DNA of 64,000 bases from Campanula takesimana (lineage: Eukaryota > Streptophyta > Magnoliopsida > Asterales > Campanulaceae), in assembly GCA_026119855.1 (NCBI GenBank), contig JAOWBW010000381.1, forward strand, positions 1-64,000. Reading direction: 5' to 3'. Numbering within the stretch: the stretch's first letter is position 1; every line of letters starts with the position of its first letter. This document shows positions 46,301 through 56,609 of this stretch, in pieces. A program made the translations under genes and the position numbers. The notes under the pieces were generated by a model. The model saw nothing but the letters and a program-made list of their open reading frames with translations. It ran no database searches and was not told the DNA's origin.

Positions 46301-46350
46301 GTGACTAACATTCCGTCAAATACTTTGACTAACATTCCGTCAAATACTTT
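46301..46350 (+). repeat. Tandem duplication of 24 bp
   Basis: TGACTAACATTCCGTCAAATACTT occurs twice in a row. Confidence 0.85.
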
Positions 46351-47113
46351 AATATTATTCTAAAAAAAACAATTCTTTAATATTATCAGTTTTAATTTAA
46401 TAAATCTCTTTATTTAAAAATCTATACTATAGTATTTTAAAGTAGGCGAAAATGACTTTGGGCATGACACCTCATCCAATTTTGGGTTAATCTTGCTCCT
46501 AAGCTTGCCACGTCAGATTCATGGCATTAAGAGCCAAACCTTTCGGTTCTTGCTAACTAGACACAAATAATAAGTTATATTATTAGTTATGGGTATGTGT
46601 ATTAATAATAGGTATGAAACTTGATATGTTTAAGAATTATAATTGATAAGAAACTAAAGTAAAGAACTCAATGATTCTTGAAGAATATGTTATACCTAAT
46701 AGACATATACTCTTATATATATATACTAGAAGTATAGACTTGGTAGGCCTAGCATTTAAAAACGTCAATAAAGTGATGCATAATTATCCAAATTTTCGGC
46801 TCCTTATACATTGATCATCCTAATTTAACTTTTCATCTAATAAAATGCATTATTTTATGATGGGATATCAAGAGTTTTGCTTGTGAATGCATTGTTTTAT
46901 GATGGAATACATAGAGTTTTGCGAGTCAAATTAAATGTCTTTTGGAAATATATAGAGTTTTGATAATAGATAAAGAACTTTAGCTAACATGCATGAAACG
47001 AAATATTTTAGTACTTCAAGAGGCAAGAAGATGTTTAATAAGCATTAGAGACTTAGTAGTTGGAAAGTCACACAAAAAATCTTTAGTAAACTAACCACCA
47101 TTATCAGATTTTA

Positions 47114-47117
<4 letters not shown>
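46351..47117. other. AT-rich intergenic stretch
   Basis: I see no gene or clear repeat boundary. A weak internal repeat, GCATTGTTTTATGATGG and GCATTATTTTATGATGG, lies at about 46850-46905. Confidence 0.5.

Positions 47118-47149
<32 letters not shown>
47118..47149 (+). repeat. (CT)n microsatellite
   Basis: About 16 uninterrupted CT units. Confidence 0.95.
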
Positions 47150-47150
<1 letters not shown>

Positions 47151-47921
47151 ATGCATCTCATTTTTATTCTTTCACAATTGTGTTTTCTCTCAAATGGGTT
47201 GGAAGACATGATTATTATGGCTTATTTGCCATTGCTTATCACTCCATGTAAGTAACATTGTTAATTATCTTTCATATCTCATACTTCATTTTTCATCTCT
47301 TTTTTTCTTTTAATTTAAATTTAAAATTTGTAGTTCAATCTAATTTACATTTATATTTTTTTCTTTATGTTTTTTCTTAATTCACAGTTTGATACATATT
47401 AGAAATTCAAATCTTATTTTCTTTTTTCATTGTGTTTTCTTTCGGATGAGATTTATTTTTGTTATTTATTTTTACTTTATTTTTTGTTTTATTTATGTTT
47501 TTTGATTTCATATTGACTTTACATTTAGTCTTCATTTTTATTTACCACTTTCATATTTGGTTTGATTTTATTTATTATTTTTGTCAATTTTGATTACTTT
47601 TTTTGATTAAAATTTGCATTTTCTTATTTCGTGGTACATTTTTCTATGCTATGTTTTTTATATTTATTTTCTCAGTTAAAATTGCATATTTTGTTTGTTT
47701 TGATTTCTTATATATTTCCACGTTCTTTTAACATTCTCTTTCTAAATCTATGTACTATATGGTTTTGGTTTTGACTACTTTTACTCACATGTTTTTTTTT
47801 TTAAAAAAGTAGGTTTGGGAATTTTTTTTGACAAATTTAGACGAGGAAGAAAACATTACCGACGACCATGGAAGCTATGCAGTCCGACATGTTAATGGAG
47901 GACCCCACTATGACTACCTGT
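47150..47921. other. T-rich stretch preceding the GTPase-like fragment
   Basis: Very T-rich on the plus strand, as plant introns are. Possible splice-site-like sequences exist (for example CCATG|TAAGTAAC near 47250), but no open exon could be supported. Confidence 0.4.
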
Positions 47922-48293
47922 AGTGAGTATGAAACACACTCAAATTTACTTTCATTGAAGATTAGTATTTTGGGTGATTGTCAAATTGAGAAAACAAGCT
48001 TCTTGGTGAGTTTTCTTTGATTTTTTTTCTCTTAAATCTACTTTTATATAATATAGTTTTTGTCATTATGTTTGTATTAATTAATCATCACTATTGTCAC
48101 AAATATGATATTTTATTTTTTTCTTTTCCATGATTGCAATATAATTTTCTATATGGTGTTATTATTTTCAAAGTTAAGTATGTTGAGGATGATCAAGAAA
48201 ATAAATATTTGGATATGGGAATATTGAATTTTATGGATAAAACACTTACAGTTCAATGAGAAATGTTTGCTTTTAATTTGTGAGAGGTGGGAG
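47922..48293 (+). pseudogene. Fragment of an SGP/Spg1/Tem1-like small GTPase gene, with intron
   Basis: Exon-like 47922-48005 encodes LLSLKISILGDCQIEKTSFL. This looks like the start of the GTPase fold with a P-loop in which the invariant Gly before Lys is Glu. It is followed by a GTGAGT donor, a T-rich intron and an acceptor TTTTCAAAG at 48173. Exon-like 48174-48293 encodes KYVEDDQENKYLDMGILNFM and, after stops, EVGG just before a GTAAGT donor. The order of blocks (P-loop, KYV-D-QE, NxMDKTL, IWDVGG position) matches plant SGP monomeric G proteins related to yeast Tem1/Spg1, recalled from memory. Two in-frame TGA codons and the P-loop change mean it is not functional. Later exons are missing; a MITE sits 66 bases downstream. 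Confidence 0.6.
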
Positions 48294-48359
48294 GTAAGTT
48301 TATCATTTCTTAACTTTTACAATTTGCTATTCTATATGGGAATTTCAAGAAATCTAATA

Positions 48360-48625
48360 CTACATCCGTCCCGTCGGAAACTTCAAAAAAAATTATGGCA
48401 CAAGAATTAAGGGAAAAAGTGAAAAAGGTGATGTGTTGTGAGTGTTTATAGTTGAGTGGGAGAGAGAAAGTGGGGTAGAGAATAGTTAGTGGGTTAGTGG
48501 ATGTGAGTATGAGAAGTGGGACCCACTAATTAAAAAGTATTAAAAACTTTTCATTTATGGATTTTGCAATTTCTATGGGACGCCCAAAATGGTAAGATTT
48601 GCAATTTCCGGCGGGACGGAGGGAG
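48360..48625. mobile_element. Stowaway-type MITE
   Basis: 266 bp with terminal inverted repeats CTACATCCGTCCCGTCGG and CTCCCTCCGTCCCGCCGG (the second read from the other strand), and the TA duplication at 48358-48359 and 48626-48627. No coding capacity; depends on a mariner-type transposase elsewhere. Confidence 0.9.
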
Positions 48626-48995
48626 TATAAACTTAATTCAGTTAAAAGTATTATTTTATAAAAATTGGTTATTAGATTATATGAACTCCACATCTATTTT
48701 CTATTAGATCTTTTTTAAACAAAAAAAAATATTTTTTTTTATTATTAAATTTATTATTGTTTAGTGATCCAATTTTCCTGATGACAATATTTAATTTAAT
48801 TCATTTATCTTTAAATACTTAAATGGTTAATTATTCATTATGTTTTAATTAATTTATAAATTTTTGACAATAAATATCAAATTAATTATACAAATTAAAT
48901 TTTTATCGACACACATGCACTATATAAACTTTTATAAAAAGCCCTCCATATATTTATTTATTATTAATTGAGACATTGAAAATAATTATTTTATA

Positions 48996-49442
48996 CTCCT
49001 CTGTCAAATTTTAAACTTCAAAGTCAAAGCAAATTTTGTCAACTTCATTGCACTTTGACTATTGATTTAGAGAAAAATTGATTGTTCTATTGAAAAACTA
49101 AAAGTTACTTATGAGAATATTGATAATGGTGAATCAAAAACAATTTTTAAAATTTTTATTAAGATAATTAATTATATTATAAGTGTTTAGTCAAAGTACA
49201 AGTAAGTTACAAATTTTCCTTTGAATAATACTAGGGGCACAAAAAAGTCACAAAATCTTGCTCACAAAATCCTAGGTGTCATGATTTTATTGGTGTTTTT
49301 AATTAGAGTGTGGCGGGTCCATTATCGATGCAACCAATAAAATATCGTCACCTCATTTTTTGAGCAAGATTTTGTAACCTTATTTTGTATCCCGCATTGC
49401 TTTTTTCCTTTGACTTTGAAGTTTAAAATGAGACGAAGGGGG
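48996..49442. mobile_element. Stowaway-like MITE with another MITE inside
   Basis: Ends CTCCTCTGTCAAATTTTAAA and, on the other strand, CCCCCTTCGTCTCATTTTAAA, both continuing with CTTCAAAGTCAAAG, so the inverted arms are about 34 bases long. The interior is enlarged by a second MITE at about 49225-49402. The right border is approximate. Confidence 0.65.
49225..49402. mobile_element. Nested MITE, possibly Mutator-type
   Basis: Inverted arms contain CACAAAATCTTGCTC and GAGCAAGATTTTGT. The direct repeat TTTTCCTTTGA flanks the unit (49214-49224 and 49403-49413), an 11-base duplication near the Mutator size. The interior has CCAATAAAAT-type motifs only. Confidence 0.6.
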
Positions 49443-49857
49443 AATTACGTATATAATATTTTACAAAAAAAATATTTTTCATATTTATAATTACCAAATA
49501 CGTTCTCGTACGTGATTGAATGCTAGTACAAATTAAAATTCATACTAAATTTTAACCTTTTAATAATCACCCCCAACCTCCCCCTCTCTCCCACCATCTT
49601 CATCATCCCACCACCGTCTCCCACTCCTACGCTGCCATCGCCTTGGCCCTACCCCATCCATTCTCACCTCCGTCCACCACCCACCACTCTGTTATTTTTT
49701 CCCCTCAAATTGGTGCAATCCATTACCTCCCTAGAATCTTCATCTTGTGCCCTCAAATCCGACCTAACCCCCAATTTTTTTTTCAACAGTCCCTAAATCT
49801 TACTTTTGATTTTGATTTTTCAATCACGAAATTCGGCATACGATTTCAAATCCGTGA
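49443..49857. other. Intergenic stretch
   Basis: No convincing feature. The first 90 bases are AT-rich; 49570-49660 is C-rich (CACCCCCAACCTCCCCC). The frame at 49643-49864 reads as low-complexity and has no gene context. Confidence 0.4.
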
Positions 49858-49869
49858 TTTTTAAATGGG

Positions 49870-50117
49870 TTTAAATTCATTTTCAACTATTGTACTTTCA
49901 CTTTAACCATCATACTTTATTTTTTACACGAAAACCACTTTACTTTGGAAAACCTCTCATCCACACCCAAAAATCGCGGAATAGGGCACGGATTAGACAT
50001 GAATTTGTGGTTGCGATGGGAGGCTTATGAAAGTATAGTGGTTTCGTGCAAACAAATAAAGTATAATGGTTAAAATGAAAGTCGAATGAAAGTACAATGG
50101 TTGAAAATGAATTAACC
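49870..50117. mobile_element. Mutator-type MITE
   Basis: 248 bp. Inverted arms TTTAAATTCATTTTCAACTATTG and, on the other strand, GGTTAATTCATTTTCAACCATTG continue for about 80 bases with mismatches. It is flanked by TTTTTAAATGGG (49858-49869 and 50119-50130), a direct repeat of at least 9-12 bases. Confidence 0.8.
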
Positions 50118-50549
50118 TTTTTTAAATGGGAGAGTGTACTAGTGGAAGGGTGTTTATGTGATTTTAAACGATCCTAAAAACTCACTTTTAATTTTGAATC
50201 TTCAATCCCTAAATCTCAGTTTCCTCACTTTTGATTTTGAAATCTAATCTATTTAAATATAATAAATTTGAGTGTTTTGAATGGGGTTGATCTCCAATTT
50301 GCAAGTCGGAATGCCTAATTCTTGTGATATCTATTTTTGGTGGTGATGTGGCAGAGATGATGGTGGTTGGAGTTGATGGTGTTGATATTGAAATTGTTTT
50401 TTTGTTGGTGGCGACGGCGGTGGTGGTGGGGATGATAGTGAAGATGGTGGGGATAATAAAGAAAATATTTTTTAACAGACTTGTTACTAAATACGTACAA
50501 TGTTAAATCATCATGTTGTTTAAGAGAACCATTAACTAATTAACAGATA

Positions 50550-50755
50550 TTGGCCTAAAAAAAAAACTTTAATGACCACATTTGAAAAATATATGTACAA
50601 TGTCGTTAAGTTTTTAACACCAGTTAAAAACTCGGTTAAATTGTTAATAAACTAAAGTACGCAGGTAACATTGGGAGTTTTGACAGTACGAGTGGAAAAT
50701 TGCAATAATATGATAGTACTCATGTCTCTTTTGCAATTTACTCGTCTTCCTTCCA
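50550..50755 (-). repeat. Long inverted repeat, right arm
   Basis: Inverted partner of 46043-46245. Confidence 0.75.
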
Positions 50756-51284
50756 TGCTAACCTTGATCACCATAGTTCAATAGCTAGAACATAAACGTA
50801 TAACAAAGTGAAGGTGATAGTACAATTTTCTGCATTGTTGATAAGAATGTGGGAAAATAAGACAAATACATATAAATATGAAATCAGTTATAAATATAGT
50901 ACAAAAAAATAAGGACTAATTACATTTTTACTGAATATCAGATTTCAGATCCCAGATAGTCAATATTAACAGTCTATTTATTCATATCAATATCATACAA
51001 TGATCATGTTTTTAGAAAGCAAACCTATATACAGTCTATACATTGGCAACAAATATAAAAGTTTAAGAAAATGAAAAACAAAATAGAAAATAGAAAAAAA
51101 TGCGATGCAACCAACGGTCGGATGGAACGGATGGCAACTACCCAATCTCTTTTCCACCCATCCAACGTACCGAATTATCTACAATCGAAACTTATTCGGC
51201 TCTTCATTTACAGTTTCTTCGTACACACTCATCAATTTCTCAGTTTTTTCTTCAAAAAACAGTTCAATTTCTCAGTTGTTTGTT
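50756..51284 (-). other. 3' flank and 3' UTR region of the PI4K gene
   Basis: Lies downstream of the minus-strand coding region. Several AT-rich polyadenylation-like sequences occur, but no single site can be chosen. The plus-strand ORFs at 51071-51582 overlap the end of the kinase gene in antisense and are not supported. Confidence 0.5.
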
Positions 51285-53000
51285 TCAGAACTCGCAAGAA
51301 CTTCCCAACCTTTGCTTCAACAATCCCATGTTTTTCCTTTCTTCAAAAGCATCCGGCAAAAGCTCTTCGAAAATCTCCAAGAATAAGTCCCATTCATCTT
51401 TCTTCATTTTCCCAAAAGAAATTCCCCCGTTATCATTCTTATGCTTATTAACCGAAAAGCTCAAGCTCCTCATCAATCCTACTCCTCCTCCTCCAAATGC
51501 TACCTTCTGGTTATCTAAATCACAGCTGCTGTTTTCATCATCCAAGCCCGTGCTTGGAAGATCTGAATCATCTTCTTCATAATTATCACTTTCTTTGAGT
51601 AACGGACAAGATGATGAATTAGACAATTCGCTCATTGTTCGTAGAGATGCAAATCTAAGGATTTTCGGGGGCTTACCTTTTCCCAAAGGAGGTTTCTGTA
51701 AAAGTTGAGGAACTTTCACGACTTCGTTAGAAGAGTTATCTCCACTATCCTTATCAAACTGAAACATCTCCCCATCTTCTTTAACTTGATCAACGAATTC
51801 TTCGTTATCTTTCGCTAATCTACTTTTCAAACAGGCCCTCGCGTTTATACAAACGTTCTCCAACACACTCCAACTTTCTTCGCCTCCACAGAAATCCCTC
51901 GTCATCATTTCACCTATATCAGCAAGACATACCCCACATGAAGTTGCACGCTTTAAGAATACCGTGCAAAGAATGAGAACACGAATAGAGGACTCCCTGA
52001 TAGAAGGAAGCTCGTTTCTTAAAAGCTCTGCATCTTTTTGTGGATCAAGATTTGATATGTACTCTGTTTCCGCCTCAGAGAAGGGGATTGTGGATTGAGG
52101 CCAATGTAGCCACTCGAAATACGGGTCATCCAGTGATTCGGGCAGGCAGAATCCATGGTCAATAGGCACAAGCTCACCTGCCCCAGCAGCGTAACTTTCC
52201 TGCCCCTGCCCTTGTTTAACGAGTATGTTTCCCGAGTGTCTATCAAGATTAAGGAGTCTTACATCAAGAATCCCGATACAATGGACCGAAGCAACTGAGA
52301 AACCAGAAGGACCCAAATCGCCTGCATCAGAGTCGTGTTCTACGAAACGCTGAAGTGAGGCGACTTTATAATGTGGGTCCGCAATTACATCTGATTTATT
52401 TACATGGAAACGGACATGAGAGATTTTGACCAGGGCTGATGGAGGAACACCTGCAAAACCATCATGATCAAGAAGATAAGCAGCTAATTCTCGAAGGCCC
52501 GTTTCTCCTACCCGGATTGACCGTTTCATTCCGGGTTGACCCAGCATCCGTCCCACGAGACCCTTTGGGTTATTAAATGCTAGTGGTTCTTCATCAATGG
52601 GTTTTACAACAGCAATAGTATCGCCATTTCTTGAGTGCAGAAAGTAGGCCCCACCGAGTCCACTTGACACGGGCTCAGGTTTGATTCCGGAAACCAAAGC
52701 AATGGCAACCTCAGCTACAAGAGCGTGTACCCTTGGAATTTTATGGCCATTCAGTATTTCGATTCTTGGATTAGTTGTTTCGAAATCTTCATCCACTCTG
52801 GTTGTCAAGGAAAGGCATGGGGTGGAAAAGCTTCTATGGATGTTGGTTGTGAGTTCAAAGGCGTGTTTTATGGAACTGGTGAGATTGGTTTGGGTGAATT
52901 CGAACATGGTCTGGTCAAGGTGAGAGTAAGATTGGAGTTTACATCTTGGGGGACGGGCCAATGGCTTGAATCCATGAGGTTGTTCAATGGCTACAGCCAT
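51285..53000 (-). CDS. Phosphatidylinositol 4-kinase gamma-type protein without ubiquitin-like repeats
   Basis: A type II PI4K gamma would phosphorylate phosphatidylinositol at position 4; some plant PI4K gamma members instead show protein-kinase activity. The single coding exon gives 571 residues from the second Met (MAVAIEQPHGFKP), preferred over the Met five residues upstream because the latter adds only MRLFE and the family usually starts this way (from memory). Numbered from the upstream Met: PI3/4-kinase domain about 110-400, glycine-rich loop GLGGAYFLHSRNG (119-131), ATP-binding Lys138 in VVKP, catalytic loop NLDRHSGNIL with Asp258 and Asn263, metal-binding Asp286 in IDHG. The C-terminal third is acidic and serine-rich, a likely regulatory tail, ending in a short helical segment. 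The N-terminal ubiquitin-like domains of PI4K gamma 4/7 are absent, as in the shorter gamma 1/8 group. No break in the frame; this looks functional. Confidence 0.93.
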   Translation of the reverse strand: MAVAIEQPHGFKPLARPPRCKLQSYSHLDQTMFEFTQTNLTSSIKHAFELTTNIHRSFSTPCLSLTTRVDEDFETTNPRIEILNGHKIPRVHALVAEVAIALVSGIKPEPVSSGLGGAYFLHSRNGDTIAVVKPIDEEPLAFNNPKGLVGRMLGQPGMKRSIRVGETGLRELAAYLLDHDGFAGVPPSALVKISHVRFHVNKSDVIADPHYKVASLQRFVEHDSDAGDLGPSGFSVASVHCIGILDVRLLNLDRHSGNILVKQGQGQESYAAGAGELVPIDHGFCLPESLDDPYFEWLHWPQSTIPFSEAETEYISNLDPQKDAELLRNELPSIRESSIRVLILCTVFLKRATSCGVCLADIGEMMTRDFCGGEESWSVLENVCINARACLKSRLAKDNEEFVDQVKEDGEMFQFDKDSGDNSSNEVVKVPQLLQKPPLGKGKPPKILRFASLRTMSELSNSSSCPLLKESDNYEEDDSDLPSTGLDDENSSCDLDNQKVAFGGGGVGLMRSLSFSVNKHKNDNGGISFGKMKKDEWDLFLEIFEELLPDAFEERKNMGLLKQRLGSSCEF

Positions 53001-53834
53001 CTCGAAAAGTCTCATGCAAGTGAAAACGGCTACAATGCATGCTAAAGAGAAGTTCGTTTGAAAAATCCTTAAGAGGGTTAAGCTTACCCTGGGAGATTAG
53101 CCATTACATGTCTGCAAAAGGAAAAGAAAGTACTTTGTATCAGCCACATGACTTCAAAATTCACAAGAAAACGCACATACACAGACAAACAACAATATGA
53201 GCTTATTTGATCATGTAAATGCACTGCCATGTTATTACAATAGGATGAACTAATTGGTTTTCCTTTGTTTGGGAACATCGAACAAAAGGGAGAGGAAGAT
53301 AGAAGTGTAAGGAGATGAGGATTCCTAGTTAGTTTATCTTCCATTTCATTTTCTTTACAAATATTTTCAAGATGGGCCTCTTGGGTGGACGGCGAAGAAT
53401 TTCATGCTTAGGTAATCGGAATTCGCAAATAAAGAAGCCTAGATTTCAAGAAGTTGAAATGGAAATCACAAGACAAATTAACAACTGGGTTTAGCTCTAT
53501 GCAAATTGAGGTTGAGTGAGAAATGTTCTTCATGCCATTTATGACAAATCCTAGTAACATTTAGACTTTATGTAAGTATACTTCATTTTATAGCACAAAT
53601 TTTCTGCAATGATGCGAGTTATGTGACTGAACTTTTATGGCAACCGAAGATCAAGGCCGCTAATCGGATGGGGAACCACAAGGCAATCTGAAGAAAAAAC
53701 GGATGCATGGATAACCCTGCTGTCTCTGCTTCTAATACTGCTACAGAAATTTGATTTAAACAAGATATATGAGAATACATCAAAAAGGAATGATGTATTC
53801 ATATGTATTCTTATGTAATGAAGAAAACTCTTAC

Positions 53835-53901
53835 TCGGCATAGGCATATACTGGTTCACAATGTCAACTGCTAGTCCCACATGCCGCTAATCTCCGAACA
53901 C
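53835..53901 (-). other. Possible 5' UTR exon of the PI4K gene
   Basis: On the minus strand ATTACTTTAG|GTGTTCGG opens and CCGA|GTAAGAG closes a 67-base exon-like block between the first exon and the coding exon. Prediction only; a transcript is needed. Confidence 0.35.
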
Positions 53902-54303
53902 CTAAAGTAATAAACAAATTTATATATATCTCACACAAATCATCAATATTTTACCATAGAAGGATATCAAACTAAAAAAATCCATTAACATGATGATGCA
54001 ATGCCGGAGCCACCCACTGTAGAGGGGGGTTATTTGACCCCCTTTTTGGTTTGGGAAGGTGACAACATAATTTAGGTTAAAAAAATGTTGATTTTGCCCC
54101 CGAAAAACGGTGATTACATCAAATTTGACCCCATTTGGTTTAGAAAAAAGGAATGAACTGAATGCAAATTACGTTCCCCATCTGAGCCAAGTTCATTAAC
54201 TATCATGTAACTTTTTGGACTATAGAATGATTTTCACCCCTTTTAGCAAAAATTATGACATCGCCACCAGTGATGCACATAAATAAATTGAAATGGCGCT
54301 TAC

Positions 54304-54351
54304 CATCCTTTTTAGTCCCTCGCTCCTCCGCTTAGAGATTGCCACAAACGA
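54304..54351 (-). other. Possible 5' UTR exon of the PI4K gene
   Basis: On the minus strand TTTTATTTTCAG|TCGTTTG opens and AAGGATG|GTAAGCG closes a 48-base exon-like block. Both splice sites are strong by eye. Confidence 0.4.
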
Positions 54352-54867
54352 CTGAAAATAAAAGAAAAAGAGTTAAAGAAAAAATAAAAAGAAACACACA
54401 CACACACAAAAAGAAGAAAAGGTTGAAACCTTGAGACTGGCATGAAAGTTTCCCGTGCAATCATTGTTGTTTTTCCATAAACAACTAAATCTAGGTGATC
54501 ATTCAATTTTAAATTTCTACGTTTTCAGTTTTCAAAATGACAAATGTAAGGATGACATCCAAAATTCTAATACTGCAATCATCGTGCTCTAGAACATATC
54601 ATAACCTAAATAAAAACAGGGATATTAATGAAATTCCGATTTTTACTTCTTTTTTTTTAAGAATAGAAATGTTTGAATTCCTTTTCTATTTCTATATACC
54701 AAAAATGATAACATCCGAAATTCAAACATGTATCTTACTTTGAAACACATAAAAAAAAAAATACATTGACATAGTAACACATTTACAAACAGCAATGAAA
54801 TTGAAACCTCGAAACGTGCATAAAATTCCCAAGCACAGATTATTTGTAAGAATCCAAAAAATCAATA

Positions 54868-54984
54868 CTACCGCTGTCCCTAAATGAATGTCCAAAAAAA
54901 AAAAATCAAATTTGCTCTTGATTGATCAAGAGGAAATCTGTTTTTTTTTTTTTTTTTTGAACATTCATTTAAGGACGGATGGAG
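54868..54984. mobile_element. Short Stowaway-like MITE in the PI4K 5' intron region
   Basis: About 117 bp. Inverted ends CTACCGCTGTCCCTAAATGAATGT and, on the other strand, CTCCATCCGTCCTTAAATGAATGT, with TA before the left end and an A11 run and a long T run inside. The right TA duplication is not intact. Confidence 0.7.
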
Positions 54985-55446
54985 TTTTTCTTTTCTTGTA
55001 AGATGATTCAAGTTTTCAGATTCCAAAATAAAAATCGTAATTGAAACAGATAACATCCAAAACTTCAATCCTGCATTCATCCTACTTTCTTTCACATCAA
55101 AAACTAAACGAAAACATGGATCTTCAAAATGATTCAAGTTTTCAATTCCTAAATCAAAACATGCTTGAATTTCTCTCCCATTACTATACATTGAAAAAAA
55201 AAATCCAAAATTTCATCCAGCATTCATCCTATTTTCAAACACATCAAAACAACAACATTCAATTGAAACACATTCAAAGCCCACAATTGAAACGAAGCAC
55301 ATTAGCAGCAACAACAACGCATCAAAATCTCAATTCTGAATGAATCCTATTTCCAAAAACATCAAAAAAAACACAATATAATAAAAAACAAAACAACAAT
55401 GAAATTGAAATTGAAATAGAAAAAGATGAAATTTTTGAATGCTTAC

Positions 55447-55600
55447 CCTGAACACTGGTGAGGCATTCAGGGAGACCAACGGCAACGGGAGATTGCGAGA
55501 GAGATACAATGAATCGGTCACCCACACAGAGGAATTCTTCAAAGTGAAAAAAATGAAAAATTAAGAAAAACTCCTCCCTCTTCTTTTCTTCCCTCTTTTC
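55447..55600 (-). other. Likely first, non-coding exon and transcription start region of the PI4K gene
   Basis: On the minus strand a pyrimidine-rich leader (CTCTCTCGCAATCTCCCG) ends GTTCAGG|GTAAGC, a strong donor at 55446-55445. The start is inferred to lie near 55560-55630. No coding ATG frame is supported in it. Long leader introns are common in plant genes. Confidence 0.5.
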
Positions 55601-55752
55601 GTAACAGTAACCCTAATCCGTAGGGTAAACCTCATTTTCTCTTTCTTTTGACCTTCCCCCAACTCTTTTGATTTCTATTTTCGGAAGGTTTTTTACCCGT
55701 AATTAACTGCTCTCTCTCACCACCACTCACCAATTACATGAATCAATTTTCC

Positions 55753-55913
55753 AAGTCGAGATCTCTTATACCACTTTTGTGTGTCATTCCGTATACCACT
55801 TCTAATCTAACCATTCACATATTTGCATAATATTACAATAATATCATTTTTAACAATTTTAGAACTTGTGGCACATGAAGTGGCACACAAAGTGGTATAG
55901 AGGATTTTGACTC
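55753..55913. mobile_element. Mutator-type MITE upstream of the PI4K gene
   Basis: 161 bp with inverted ends AAGTCGAGATCTCTTATACC and, from the other strand, GAGTCAAAATCCTCTATACC, both continuing ACTTTGTGTG-like. Perfect 9-bp duplication CAATTTTCC at 55744-55752 and 55914-55922. Confidence 0.85.
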
Positions 55914-55994
55914 CAATTTTCCTTATCTGCCTAATAAAAATAAATAATTAAAAATATGAATTTTTAAAAGGGTAGTCCCTCCGTCCAAGCTTAA

Positions 55995-56605
55995 AATTCC
56001 TTTTTTTTTTTTTGAGCTGGACTCCTGTGCATCGGAGCCGAGCCGAGCGAAACCATTTTTTTATTATTATTTTTTGGCACACAACTTTTTTTCCCGCCAT
56101 TTTTGTTCGCTAAAGTAACATTTTTTATAAAGGAATGTAACACTTTTAATTCAAATATAACACCTTTTTTTAAAAAAAAAATGTACCACACAATTTTGCT
56201 GAAATATAACAATGTTTATTAAGAAAAGTAACAATTGAAATGCAACCTATTATATACATGAATTAAAATGTACCACTTTTATAAAGGAATGTAACACTCT
56301 TTTTTTCAAATGTAACACTTTTTTTAAAAAAAAACATAAGATCGACCACTAAATTAATGTTACAATTTATAATAATTGAATGTATCTTTTTTTCTCAATT
56401 GTAACAATTTATATTATATTAAATGTAACCTTATATTTGAAATGTAACAATTTTTATTGAGAAAAGTAATAATTGAAATGCAACCGATTAAAAGTGTTAC
56501 TTTTTGAAAAACTGCTGTTACATTTGACAGTAAAAAGTGTTACTTTTTGAAAATAAAACTGTTACTTTTTATCATTAAAGAGTGTTACTTTTCAGTAGAC
56601 GAGCA
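55995..56605 (-). repeat. GTTACATT-rich dispersed repeat, copy 2
   Basis: Inverted relative to 45215-45870. The GC-rich end (GAGCTGGACTCC...GGAGCCGAGC, about 56012-56046) is next to a T12 run, beyond which lies a CTCCGTCC motif (about 55978). The other end is near TCAGTAGACGAGCAGCTC (56591-56608). Confidence 0.75.
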
Positions 56606-56609
56606 GCTC

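Noticed and set aside
49643..49864. Proline- and phenylalanine-rich 73-codon ORF
   Set aside because: Low complexity, no family, and it abuts a MITE duplication.
51071..51582. Plus-strand ORFs at the end of the PI4K gene
   Set aside because: Antisense shadows of a conserved kinase frame and its 3' flank.
53012..53087. Intron immediately before the PI4K start codon
   Set aside because: A strong donor (AGG|GTAAGC) exists, but the candidate acceptors give introns of only about 46-76 bases and cannot be decided without transcripts.
53084..53344. 86-codon ORF upstream of the PI4K coding exon
   Set aside because: Lies in the leader intron region and ends near a donor-like GTAAGC; no similarity recognised.
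54001..54270. Dispersed repeat starting GCCGGAGCCACC in the PI4K leader intron
   Set aside because: Suggestive composition, but no matching second end or duplication was found.
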